Positions 42,501 through 51,244 of a stretch of 64,000 bases of DNA are shown piece by piece (positions within the stretch are counted from its first letter, which is position 1; every line of letters starts with the position of its first letter). The translations under genes and the position numbers were made by a program. The notes below the pieces were generated by a model. That model ran no database searches. It was given only the letters and a program-made list of their open reading frames with translations, and was not told the origin of the DNA. Origin of the DNA: Pseudo-nitzschia pungens (taxonomy: Eukaryota > Bacillariophyta > Bacillariophyceae > Bacillariales > Bacillariaceae); assembly GCA_037355855.1 (NCBI GenBank), contig CM074759.1, positions 1,860,001-1,924,000 on the forward strand, in the 5' to 3' direction.

Positions 42501-45248
42501 TCGGGCTGATCGGATTCGCAGGTGTAGAGAGATACTGTGGAAGAATGCCATCCCGTTCACCCACATAATGTCGATGCATAGCGTTACGTTCCCATACACG
42601 TTTAGTATTTTGTCAGGGACCGGGAGTATGTCCTCACGAACATGTCCCGGCTGGGTTCGGACTGTCTTACCTTTGAGAACCCCATCGTGTTCCCCGTAGA
42701 TGTCCTTCATAATCTGTACGTCTCTTCTGGTCACTGTACAGTTCTTGATGAGGTTGTTGTCAATCATTTTGATCAAGCTTGATGTATTTGGTAACCAGAG
42801 TTGCTCCTGTAGTTTCCTTGCCTTCTCTGCTCGTCTGCGGTCCAGATCTGAGTATAGTTTCTTCTGTCCCTCCACAGTGGTGATGGCTAGCAATACGCTG
42901 TTTTCTTTTGTCATGTCACAGTAGTACAGGTTGCATGCCAAGCGTCCAAATCGTCGGGTCTCTCCATTCCCTTTGTGCACATGTAGGGCGTTGTCCACAG
43001 CACTGTCCATGGTTACTCTGTACCGATCTGTCACGCGAGCGAGCGATAACACATTTGCAATACCCTTCTCATAGAACCATACCTGTCCGAACCCAGGAAG
43101 GTCGGCGATCTGGTCGGTCGTTGCCGTTCCAGAGTTGCAGTGTATGGTCATCATATTGTTCTTACCTTCGGCCGTTCTGATGTTCTTAACCATGTTGCGA
43201 TTACAGATGAGGTTTACGGAGGATTCGCTGTCGAGGAGGATCCAGTTTGGGTTGACGCCTCCGCGGTTCTGGGCAAAGAGAACTTCAACTGGTGAGCTGT
43301 AGCGGAAGGTCCCGCCCGCACTCCTGGCGTCCGTCATGGTCATACCCCCACTCCTGGGCTTTGTCATGATCATACCCCCACTCCTGGGGTTTGTGGAGTG
43401 TAGTCCATTTGTAGCGCTGGAACTGAAAAATGATGGGGGTTCCGGTGGAATGGGAATGGAAGCGGGAGGCACCATTTGCTCCACTCCTGCAGTTTCTGGG
43501 GGAACAAATGGGCAGTCTGAGACCAGTGATGTGGAGAGGGCGTAGAAGACGGGCGAGGGTTTGGTAGGGAGGAAAGCCGGATTGGCCGGGGGCGCCCTGG
43601 TGATTGTCGGAGCGTCGGCACCCCGGGAGGAGGGAGCGGCGGGCGCGGGTCTCGGTGACATTGGGTACGACTCTGCCGTTGAGGCACATTGTGCGTCGGT
43701 TGGGGCACATGTGCGGAGGGCGTCATTGGTGGGACTCCATGCGTTGGTCGAGTCGGCGCGGCGGTTGAGCGAAATGAGAGATCGTGGCGAAATTGTAGAT
43801 TTGCCGGGCACGTTATCACGTGTAGTGGTAGTGCTGTATGGTAGGATGGAGGCTGTGCGTGAAGGCGCCATAATTTCAGTTGAAGGCTGGGTGTGGACCA
43901 CACCCAGTTGGAAGAAAGAATGGTAGGTATCTCCGAAGTCTTCGTCACTGTTGGCTGCCACCATGAGGAGTTGTTTGCTGGTGAGTTGCTTTGGTGGTTT
44001 GTCCGATGTGGTCGTTGTGTTTGGCGGTTGTTTGGAATTGGTGGGTGATTTGTCAGCCTTGTTAGTCGGAGCTGTTGTTGTGGCTGTGGTACCTTTCGTG
44101 ACAAAAGTGGTCGACTCTTTCTCGCCACTGTCGAGCTTGCCGGAGGTGGATTGGCGTGGATTGTTGGGTGACTTACCCTTACGGCTAGATGCTTTGCGGG
44201 ATCCATTGAATTGTTGTAGCATGTCGATTGCTCGGGCTACTGTGCGTGGGTAGTGGTTTGACCCGAGACTGTATTGGTTGGCTAGTGTTTCCTTTAGACT
44301 GCTGGTCTCCTCATCACTGCCCTCGATCATTAGCGTGGCGAGTAGCGATTGTTCGATCAGACGGTCGGCTTCTTTGCGTTTTGCGTCGTCGAGCGCGAGG
44401 TATTCTTTGTGTGTTGTCACTCGGGTCTCGTCAATGATGATATGTTCTTGTTCAAGGTACGCGAGTATAAACCCTTTCGTGATGAGTGAGCCCCCGAGGG
44501 ACTTGATTACGTCGTATGCGTCTGTAACTGACTTGCCAAATTCTGTTGCGTTGTTTGTTCGTTGGCGCGTACACAACAATTTTCGCATAGCTCTTAGCAG
44601 ATTGGTTTCTCCATGGACCTTGGTTTTGCTTCCTTGGTAGCACACGTCGCGGATAATGGTGAGTAAACCTACAATGCATTGTTTTGTGTCCACTGATTGC
44701 CAGTCATCATGTCCTTCTAGCATGTCCATCATTTCGTCATCGATCTGTCCTAGGGCGACGGCGTAGATTTTCTTCATGTCGCGTTGGTATACGCTGTATT
44801 CCTTTACCTTTTGCTTCAGGTCTTCCTGATACATTTGTTGGGCCATTCCCTTTTTGGTAGCGTTCTCCACCATGGTGACCTTACCGTCTTCGGACTTGAA
44901 TTCTTCCATCCATTCTGATTCATCCAGTGGTGCCGGTGCGAAATCGACGCGAGCAGCTACTTTCATGTGTTTAATGGAGAGACCCACTTCTGGTACGTAC
45001 TTCGATCCGCCCAGCGTCTGTAGTCGCCGCTTGAAGATCTTGTAATCTTGTGCCGATGAGTCTCCTTTCATGATTACACCTTTCATTTCATTTTGATCAT
45101 GGCCAGTAAACTTTGTCCCTCCTTCGGACTTTGTTTTGGCCTGGTTGGATTTCTTGTTTGGGTTGGTGCCGCCTTGGCGACTGTTCGTGCTCGATGTTGA
45201 GTCTGTTCCCGGTGAGGGTTTCCCATTTTGGGACTTTTGGTCATCCAT
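39528..45248 (-). CDS. Gag-Pol polyprotein of the copia element
   Basis: From the ATG at 45248 (MDDQKSQNG) the single open frame encodes 1906 residues with order Gag, protease, integrase, reverse transcriptase, RNase H, the copia order. Gag covers about the first 700 residues and has Pro/Thr-rich linkers. The protease motif is WILLDSESSVNLICN (near 43230), with Ser-Glu where most families have Ser/Thr-Gly. Integrase Asp-Asp-Glu: CIDIMWVNG, EVRGDNDFEC and HEPTVERSIRTVKE. RT: VDIPGAFLQTDMPEGEDV, then WHVDDLK (the YVDD box) near 40630. RNase H: VDAAFAVHEDMRSHSGG, STEAEVVGV, and the C-terminal HINIRYFFVTDKV and ADYFTKPLQG. No stop or frame change is visible, so it is likely functional. Confidence 0.95.
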   Translation of the reverse strand: MDDQKSQNGKPSPGTDSTSSTNSRQGGTNPNKKSNQAKTKSEGGTKFTGHDQNEMKGVIMKGDSSAQDYKIFKRRLQTLGGSKYVPEVGLSIKHMKVAARVDFAPAPLDESEWMEEFKSEDGKVTMVENATKKGMAQQMYQEDLKQKVKEYSVYQRDMKKIYAVALGQIDDEMMDMLEGHDDWQSVDTKQCIVGLLTIIRDVCYQGSKTKVHGETNLLRAMRKLLCTRQRTNNATEFGKSVTDAYDVIKSLGGSLITKGFILAYLEQEHIIIDETRVTTHKEYLALDDAKRKEADRLIEQSLLATLMIEGSDEETSSLKETLANQYSLGSNHYPRTVARAIDMLQQFNGSRKASSRKGKSPNNPRQSTSGKLDSGEKESTTFVTKGTTATTTAPTNKADKSPTNSKQPPNTTTTSDKPPKQLTSKQLLMVAANSDEDFGDTYHSFFQLGVVHTQPSTEIMAPSRTASILPYSTTTTRDNVPGKSTISPRSLISLNRRADSTNAWSPTNDALRTCAPTDAQCASTAESYPMSPRPAPAAPSSRGADAPTITRAPPANPAFLPTKPSPVFYALSTSLVSDCPFVPPETAGVEQMVPPASIPIPPEPPSFFSSSATNGLHSTNPRSGGMIMTKPRSGGMTMTDARSAGGTFRYSSPVEVLFAQNRGGVNPNWILLDSESSVNLICNRNMVKNIRTAEGKNNMMTIHCNSGTATTDQIADLPGFGQVWFYEKGIANVLSLARVTDRYRVTMDSAVDNALHVHKGNGETRRFGRLACNLYYCDMTKENSVLLAITTVEGQKKLYSDLDRRRAEKARKLQEQLWLPNTSSLIKMIDNNLIKNCTVTRRDVQIMKDIYGEHDGVLKGKTVRTQPGHVREDILPVPDKILNVYGNVTLCIDIMWVNGMAFFHSISLHLRIRSARAIADTKKPTILNCIETLAGQYASRGFSVVEVRGDNDFECTRDDLLRMTPPIRLTCVSAKAHEPTVERSIRTVKENIRAMMSSLPVKKLPRRLIIEMVYSAIYWLNCRTTSVSPTITARELMTGTVLDVGNMGFQFLESIQAHHGDTDNSMRARTDDAVYLRPTGDLTGGFWAYNIDTGKRIRRQFATSLPMTTAVIAKIEGLAVRENMPTGLNISTGNTTINTVEEDIDSDDDNASDQDYAQTESDDESVLSDLIAEDQAIIESEDRVLADPTHEETDNPPDASTDAPTDSEDVATAIDGNQPMQPEGNDATDDNESVNNEEPDAISDRIRNTLEPIAHRLRTTVRRTHNKYNSEDGFTSSSRSRMFTTAGFSAAVQKISRDHEAVMLVAAAIEQYNNLDASQVTKQYGVKQGLKIFGEEGVNAVLKELQQFHDRKVGSVVDPRTMTKEQVQQALPYLMFLKRKREGKVKGRGCADGRKQRDFIAKEDAASPTVSLYALMLSCVIDAIEGRDVATVDIPGAFLQTDMPEGEDVFIRLDGTMAELLCRIDPKMYRPHLIDRHGKKMLYAKAEKAIYGTMRAAILFWENLSGTLKEWGFEWNPYDACTMNKMINGKQCTIVWHVDDLKISHKDPEVVSGIIKDLNKVYGQISPLTETRGKIHDYVGMTIDYSEAGVVKFSMFDYLEEILQNLPKDLDGCEAVTPAADHLFKVNAAGTKLDEQKSIIFHHYVAKLLFMSKRTRPDIQTAIAFLCTRTKSPDTDDWKKLKRVLSYLKETPFLPLVLGWDKTGNVYWHVDAAFAVHEDMRSHSGGYMTFGRGGAMATSTKQKLNTRSSTEAEVVGVDDNMSFICWARQFLMAQGQHVTDNTDERIDPAFAKGHTILYQDNTSSIRLEKHGKASSGKRTKHINIRYFFVTDKVQKGEVTIEYMPTEEMIADYFTKPLQGSLFRKFRNTILGITEQEYNEYKRAYYKAKSNRSYQVDIAQNTTQVVD

Positions 45249-45347
45249 GATGATGACGGCACGACCTTGGTCGCGTACAGCACTATCGTTACCTTGGTAA
45301 GAATATTGCTGGCAACAATCCTGAAGTAGAGATGTTGACTCAGAGTC

Positions 45348-45364
45348 TACACTTTGGAAATTAT
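45348..45364 (-). promoter_or_regulatory. Putative primer-binding site complementary to the element's own LTR
   Basis: Directly after the 5' LTR on the sense (minus) strand the sequence reads TAATTTCCAAAGTGTA. The 17 bases 45348-45364 are the exact reverse complement of 45447-45463 inside the same LTR (ATAATTTCCAAAGTGTA on the plus strand). The position is where a tRNA primer normally pairs, but I do not recognise a tRNA 3' end in it. Self-priming by the element's own RNA is possible. Confidence 0.5.
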
Positions 45365-45603
45365 GTTGAAGGAACAAGTAATGTGTTACTAAAACAACGG
45401 CTTGTCCAGTCTCAAGAAGAAAATGTTATCAAACTTCATAAACTAGATAATTTCCAAAGTGTAAGCATGTGGTCTATTGTCCATCACAGCTACACTTCTT
45501 GTTAATGTTGTGGTCTATTTACCACTTTACTAAATGTTTCGATATTCCTCAAACGTACGCATGGCAGACGATTTGATTCGTATGACTCTCATGATTCTCA
45601 ACA
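45364..45603 (-). repeat. 5' LTR of the copia element
   Basis: 240 bp, same as 39271-39510. It contains at 45447-45463 the segment that is complementary to the putative primer-binding site. Confidence 0.95.
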
Positions 45604-47084
45604 ACTACCTCCGGTCCAAAATACCGTATCTTTTAGCACGTATTTTTGAACTTGTGATCAATTTTCAACCAATTCAAATTGTTCTTTTTGGGTCAAACTC
45701 TGCTCAACAAACTCCCTATGCCTGGTTAGACACTAGTTATGCTGGTGGTATTGACCCACCTTTCATTGGGACTTGAACAAGGCCTGTAAAGCCATGCCAA
45801 TGTGATTTTACCGGTTGAAAGGCTTCCACCTGGCATTTGAGAGTCTGAGAAGGTTCTTTGAGAAGCTGAGACACTGAGCTTTTGTAAGAGAGTAGGTGTT
45901 AGAAACATTAAGATAGTTCTTGAACTTTCATTTGTGTTCCAAAGAGACCCATTTTAGTGCCTGGGTGGTGTGTCCCATTTGCATTCATTAAGTCTACAGG
46001 GGTGCCGTGCACCGGAATACAGTCACGAGTCTACTCGGGACTGGATTAAGGTTGAGGATAAATTAGCGAGGCGTTGGAATCGCCGATTCCAAATGCCAAT
46101 CGAAAGCAATAGCAATAGACTAATTGATAGAGCTCACAATTTGCATATCACTACTATTCTAATCACTAGTAGACCCGGGGTATGGCATGATTTTAAAATC
46201 AAGCTGAGTGCTGATGACCATGAGCAGAAAGAGATCGATCGGCCAAGGCGCCGACGATATCGAAAGACTGCCAGAAAATGGAGGCACAGAGAGGCAAAAA
46301 CAGGGAGAAGGATATCCAGTGTCTGCAGCACAAGGAAGACCGACCCCAGCAACTGTTGGCGCCCAAAGGAGGGAGCAACAGCAGCAACAGAGACACCTAA
46401 GTACCTAAACAGGACCATGGTCGACAGCAGAATTAATCGAACAAAGAAATAATGAAATAAGTGTCGAAAAAGTGACACATAATCCAGTGAGTGGACTAAT
46501 TGGACCAACACTGAGTGGATGGACAGACCGAATAGGGGATGCCAACCAAAACCGAAGTATACGGATATCCGGAAAGGTATATAATGAATACCTAAACACC
46601 ACCAATCCCACGGGAAACGGGAAGTGGGACCGGCCCGGTGATTGCTTAATAGGGAAGCAACGCCGGAAAACCACGGGAATCGAATCCCACAAAATAAAAA
46701 CAGAAACAACTCCGGAGAACCACAGGATTCCCGGGAGCTAAAGAGAGAAACAACTCCCACCACTGTACAAGCCTGGGAGAAAAATCAGTTACAACACGGG
46801 GTATCGCGTGGAAGTGAACCCAACGTATGGTAAAAAGGAGTTTTCATCAGTTTTTTTTAATCACGCATTTTGTTTTGTGCAAACATGTGTTTTTTGATCT
46901 CAAAACAGTTCATGTGCACCTCTTTTTCCTTGCATTGACCTAGTCAGATTGATCAAATTTTTAAAGTTTAAAAAATTCATGTTTGTGGTACAAATTCTAC
47001 GTATTTCTACGCCAAACGATACACTATTTTATTTAGGAACACACACATAAGAGTCATGGATACAGTATTTTGGACCAGAGGTAG
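45604..47084. mobile_element. TA-flanked inverted-repeat element (main part), interrupted by the copia element
   Basis: Without the copia insertion, CTAC at 39267-39270 joins CTCCGGTCC at 45609 to make a terminus CTACCTCCGGTCCAAAATAC. The right end GTATTTTGGACCAGAGGTAG stops at 47084. Both are flanked by TA (39265-39266 and 47085-47086). About 1.48 kb in total. Inside, a plus-strand frame (from MSRKRSIGQGADDIERLPEN at 46220) continues past an in-frame TAA at 46406-46408 through GPWSTAELIEQRN to GKVYNEYLNTTNP. I do not recognise it. A related end is at 23539. Confidence 0.75.
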
Positions 47085-48429
47085 TATTTAGGAGGCAAAA
47101 AGAATGTATTGGTAGATGATTCCTCCAGACTCCCTCCAAGTACTGTGGGGACCAAAGAAGCCCTTGGTACCCAAAGCACTCCTTATTCATTTTCTACAGC
47201 TGGAAGCCCCCCCTTCAAGAAGAAGAACTATTTCTTAATGGATTCTGGGCATTGATTCCGCACTTCTACCATGATGCATAGTACCATGAACAACAAGCAT
47301 TCGTGCTGAATAACAAGTATTTTGTCAATCTATCAACCATAGAGAACATGGAATACCCAATGAACTACAGTACAATGTACAATCATCAAGGCAAGGACTC
47401 CTATCTCTATTCAAACAGAACTCCAAGACATTCTTCCTTCAACAATTGGGGTGCTACAAAATACTCAAGAAACTTGGAGCAGTATGATGTTTATTATTCA
47501 CCTCTTCCAGTATGCTATGGAGTATGCTAAGGAGGATGATGGTTGTTCAGTAGGGTTATGTACTGAGTAAACATACCCTAGCTTCTGGTTGCAGCTTATA
47601 GGGTGCTAACAGGAGGCTTAGCAAGATGCAACTTGACAGCAGGATGCTCTGGGGTCCTATCAGCTGAGTGTTCTGGGTGCTCATGCGGGATTTGTACCAG
47701 TTACAGATACCTAGCTGTAGCAGCCCAAGCATCCTGTAGCTGTAGTAACTACAAATTCTATGCTACAGGGAGAATTGCAGCTGGAGTTCCTGTAGAAGCA
47801 ATACTGGAAGAAGGGGACGAGTTAATGAAGACAAAGACAAAGTCAATTTCTGCCCTTGCAAATCACGTCGGAAAGGCTAAGTCCTTTCGCTTGAGTTAGA
47901 CGATGATGACGACGGCGACGACAACAACAACGATTACGATTACGACAAATTCCATTTACTACATTTACAATTGCAATTACAATTGATTATTTCTTTACAT
48001 TACAGCAGTACTAATACTAGGCACTCGCTGGCGTTGTTATTCGTTGTTGTTTTTGTTGTTGTTTTTGTTGTTTTCGTTGTTTCGTCTTTTAGTGTTTTTT
48101 GTCTTTTTTGTGAACCACCATGAATGCAACAACCAAACCACCACGAACAAACGACAACAACAACCAACAACCACGCACCACCCGTGTGCCCCGGGCGCCC
48201 TTGGTTGTTGCCGGTCGCGCGTGGTTGTTGGTTGTTGTTGTCGTTCGTTTGTGATGGTTTGGTTGTTGCGGGCATATGTGTATGGTTCATTTTGATTGGT
48301 TAGAATTAGTCCTACACAATGACTTTACGTAGTCTTATAATAGTAACGTTGCCGTTAAACTGCGCAGAAACCGCGCGGAAAAGAAAGGACGTTGGTCTCG
48401 ACTAGTGTTTCTTATGTATAGATAATCTC
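47085..48429. other. Gene-poor region with low-complexity GTT and CAA repeats
   Basis: No gene is supported. Bases 47730-47780 hold GCTGTAGCAGC-type repeats and 48030-48245 are GTTGTTGTTTTTG and CAACAACCACC simple repeats. A plus-strand frame 47603-47899 (ending AILEEGDELMKTKTKSISAL) might be a gene remnant but has no domain I know. Confidence 0.4.
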
Positions 48430-49175
48430 TTACTATATTATTACTATTGAGAATACCAGTAGCTGGGATATATTGTAATGAACCAACGTTTTGGAGATGA
48501 ACTAGTAGGTCCCTGACAGAGTTTGTGTCTTTGGTAATAACTCTGCACACTGCACATACAGCCTCCCTACTCAACATAACAAAGTCATCATCTTGTAGCT
48601 AGTACTACTAGTAGTAGTAACACTCTTCTCTAGAATGCTCTATATTCACATTTCAAAATCCCTTTGTCAGCTCGTAAATAATGGGCAGATGCCAAAAATC
48701 TGTTTTTTTCAGTGACAGCATCACACTGGCCATGCCTGTGACCCTAAGTTGAAATTAGTATGATGGTGCATTTCACACGCAAAGTCATCTCTTTCTTACC
48801 AAATTATTTTTTATTACTATGTGTCAAACAAAAATTTGAAATTGAAACTTGTTTGCATTTTTTCACTTAGTTTGATGGTTGCTTGTAGGAAATGGACCAA
48901 ATTTCTATGCTTCCTTGAACCAATTTTTTTGAACTTGTGACAAAATGGCTAGTACTAGTAACTAGTAATGGAGGCCAAAGCTATAAGTTAATGTCACCAA
49001 TTGCAACAGCTGTTGTTGCAAAGAGTAAGTTCATCCTCTTTACCAATAAGTTGCAACTTTTGTTGAGGAGGTTACCATTGCTGAGGAGAGATATTTGGTC
49101 CCATAGGAAGGGAACCCTCCTCTGTCACTTATACTGTTTCATAACAATTTATCCCATGCATGGTACCAGGGTACT
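48430..49175 (+). repeat. Dispersed repeat, left member of an inverted pair
   Basis: The sequence recurs in opposite orientation at about 60080-61165. Shared landmarks are GAACCAACGTTTTGGAGATG, GGTCCCTGACAG, ACTAGTAATGGAGGCCAAAG, and CCCTCCTCTGTCACTT. Boundaries are approximate. I see no protein motif. Confidence 0.75.
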
Positions 49176-49564
49176 TTACGTACACATACTTCGTATTCAG
49201 TTCGTGGTTCGAAGTTTTCCTCATTTTTTTCAGTCCTTCGAATTGTACCGAATACCGAACCATACGAAGCTTACCGGTACGTTCTGAAGTCTGATCTGTG
49301 TTCTACCTCGTACGAGTAAGGTTTACACGGTACAAGTAAATAATATTAGTCCTACTTCTACGGTAGAACTAATACCTCCACGTTGTAAACTGGGTATGAA
49401 AACTGAACAGCGAACAGCACCTCTTTCAAAATCAATACACCGTTCGCCTCATAATTCTACATGGTACCGTACCTGGTACTTCATCATTGATTGACATCAT
49501 CAACTCTGATGATCGATAACATCAATTGGAACCACCGGTTGCTGTCAGGGGAAATAGGACGAGT
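49176..49564. other. Intergenic region, promoter side of DGAT2
   Basis: No gene is supported. It contains ACGAGTAAGGTTTACACGGT and similar words, and should hold the DGAT2 promoter. Confidence 0.5.
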
Positions 49565-51134
49565 ATGAAAGGCTCAACCAAAGTAGGACTCTTCAAATCA
49601 ACTTCTCGAGACAATGTATTGAACAACAAGAATGCATCATCTTCAATTTACCCCCTCAATCCAAGTGGAAGCAAGGTTCTTACCCGGTTCTCCCCTGATG
49701 CGCTTACCAATTACGATCGTTTTGTCGTTGCGTTCTCTTCGTTGTTTTTTGTGGGAGGAGTCTTTTGGGTTCCGGCAATCTATGTTTGGCTCGTAAAGCG
49801 ATTTAGACGCATCCCTCCCGAGCAGAAAAAGAGGCGGGCGGTATATGCCGCATTGCTGCTTTCCGTATCGACGTTCTTTGCAATTGGGCCGCACAGAACT
49901 CCAAAGTTCGGAAAGTTCATAGGAGTTCATCAATGGAGTTTGTGGAGGTCGTGGATGCGATTTTTCGCCTTTGAGGTTGTCGCAGACGAGTACGACGCAA
50001 TAAAAGACCTCATCCATCGACAGGCTATACTGGGAATCTCTCCCCATGGCATATTTCCCTTCGGGTTGGCGTTTGCCGCATTGAGCGAGCAAGCCGCTCA
50101 TGCATTTGGTTCGTTCAGAGCCGTGGTCGCAACTGCCACTCAGCTTATACCGTGGGTCAGGGATGTTCTGATATGGGTGAGAGCTTGCGATGCCTCTAGG
50201 TCGTCCGTTGACAGCGCATTGTCAAACGGAGATCGGTTGGGTTTAGCACCTGGTATGTACTTCGGCGAAAATACACACACAAGCACAAGAGTCACTTCGA
50301 CTCTATGGTGTTTGTAGGCGACTGAACGAGTTCGATGTTCGGAAAATTCTGGTCATGGGAACATAAATATCCTTGGACAACAAAATTTTGTTTCTGACAC
50401 TACTGTATTTTGATGCTTCGAACGCGTTTCGTGTTACTCGTATCACCTTTCTTTGTGGTGTGTTAGGAGGAATTGCTGAAATTCTCCAGGATCCAGACCC
50501 GAAGCACGAATATGCGATCATCGGAAGAGGAATATTCCGCATGGCAGTCAAACATCAAGTTCCGATCATTCCTATATATTGCTTTGGTAGCTCGATGCTG
50601 TTGAAACGGTTCAAACTTCCTTATTTTGTTGAGAAACTAAGTCTTATGTTGCGAGTCAGCCTTGTAGTATTTTTTGGTAAGCAACATTCTGAGGGATGTT
50701 TGAAGTAGAATTTCACCAGGACGCTAACAATACTCTTTTCTGTGTGTGAAAGGGAAATGGGGACTTCCGATACCTTTTAGGCAGCGCTTGCTTTACGTCA
50801 TGGGTCGACCAGTACATCCACCATCAACACATTCAAATTGCCATGGAGCTGAAGGGGATACAATTTTGGGTAACACTTTGGATCAGAAAGCTGAACTGAT
50901 GTATCAACAGTACAGCCGAGAATTGATTCGGTACGTGTATGCTGTGGAAATAAAATGCTTGTACGATACTTTGATTCAAGATCTATCGTCGACCTACATT
51001 ATTATGATTTGCTGACGAGCCGCTTCATATCTTTTTTTGAAAACTAAAAAACAACACCTAGAATTTTTGATCGACACAAGGAATCCTATGCTTCTGGCTG
51101 GGAGAACAAGTCACTGCAAATTTTATCTGCTTAA
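49565..51134 (+). CDS. DGAT2: Type 2 acyl-CoA:diacylglycerol acyltransferase family protein
   Basis: Four exons: 49565-50252, 50467-50676, 50753-50930 and 51062-51134. All introns are GT-AG and the phases match, giving 382 residues. DGAT2 enzymes make triacylglycerol at the ER from acyl-CoA and diacylglycerol. Features: a hydrophobic hairpin near residues 55-80 (FVVAFSSLFFVGGVFWVPAIY), then GISPHGIFPFG at the place of the HPHG active-site block, RAVVATATQLIPWVRD, APG-GIAEILQ (join of exons 1 and 2, the conserved PGG block), RGIFRMAVKHQVPIIPIYCFG, and a C-terminal RHKESYASGWENKSLQIL. The first His of HPHG is Ser here. The first ATG in frame is 49565. It could also act on monoacylglycerol or wax substrates. 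Confidence 0.9.
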
Positions 51135-51244
51135 TCCTGCATTTCCACATTCATGTGAAACATAAGTTGTTGTGGAAAATTCAACCCGTAGTCGAAGCGT
51201 ATGTCAGAAAACACTCAATTGTAATTTGCACCAAATAATACATC

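Larger units (their letters stand above)
39271..45603 (-). mobile_element. Complete Ty1/copia LTR retrotransposon
   Basis: A 6333-bp element with 240-bp LTRs at 39271-39510 and 45364-45603. The LTRs appear identical by eye, start TGTTGA and end TCAACA. A 5-bp target duplication ACTAC lies at 39266-39270 and 45604-45608. The coding strand is minus, so the 5' LTR is the right-hand one. One long open gag-pol frame fills the interior. A purine-rich GCAGGAGTG lies just inside the 3' LTR. Identical LTRs and an intact frame indicate a very recent insertion. Confidence 0.95.

Noticed and set aside
40528..44640. Several plus-strand frames of 140-275 codons across the copia region
   Set aside because: They are antisense shadows of the intact gag-pol frame.
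45604..45608. CRISPR-like or tandem direct repeats around the copia flanks
   Set aside because: The short repeat is the 5-bp target duplication of an LTR element; the genome is eukaryotic and no CRISPR array is present.
46134..46763. 209-codon minus-strand frame in the TA-flanked element
   Set aside because: Its codon pattern looks like the antisense of a more coding-like plus frame; no domain is visible.
48000..48295. Gln/Thr/Asn-rich and Leu/Phe-rich frames
   Set aside because: Produced by GTT/CAA simple repeats; no conserved segment.
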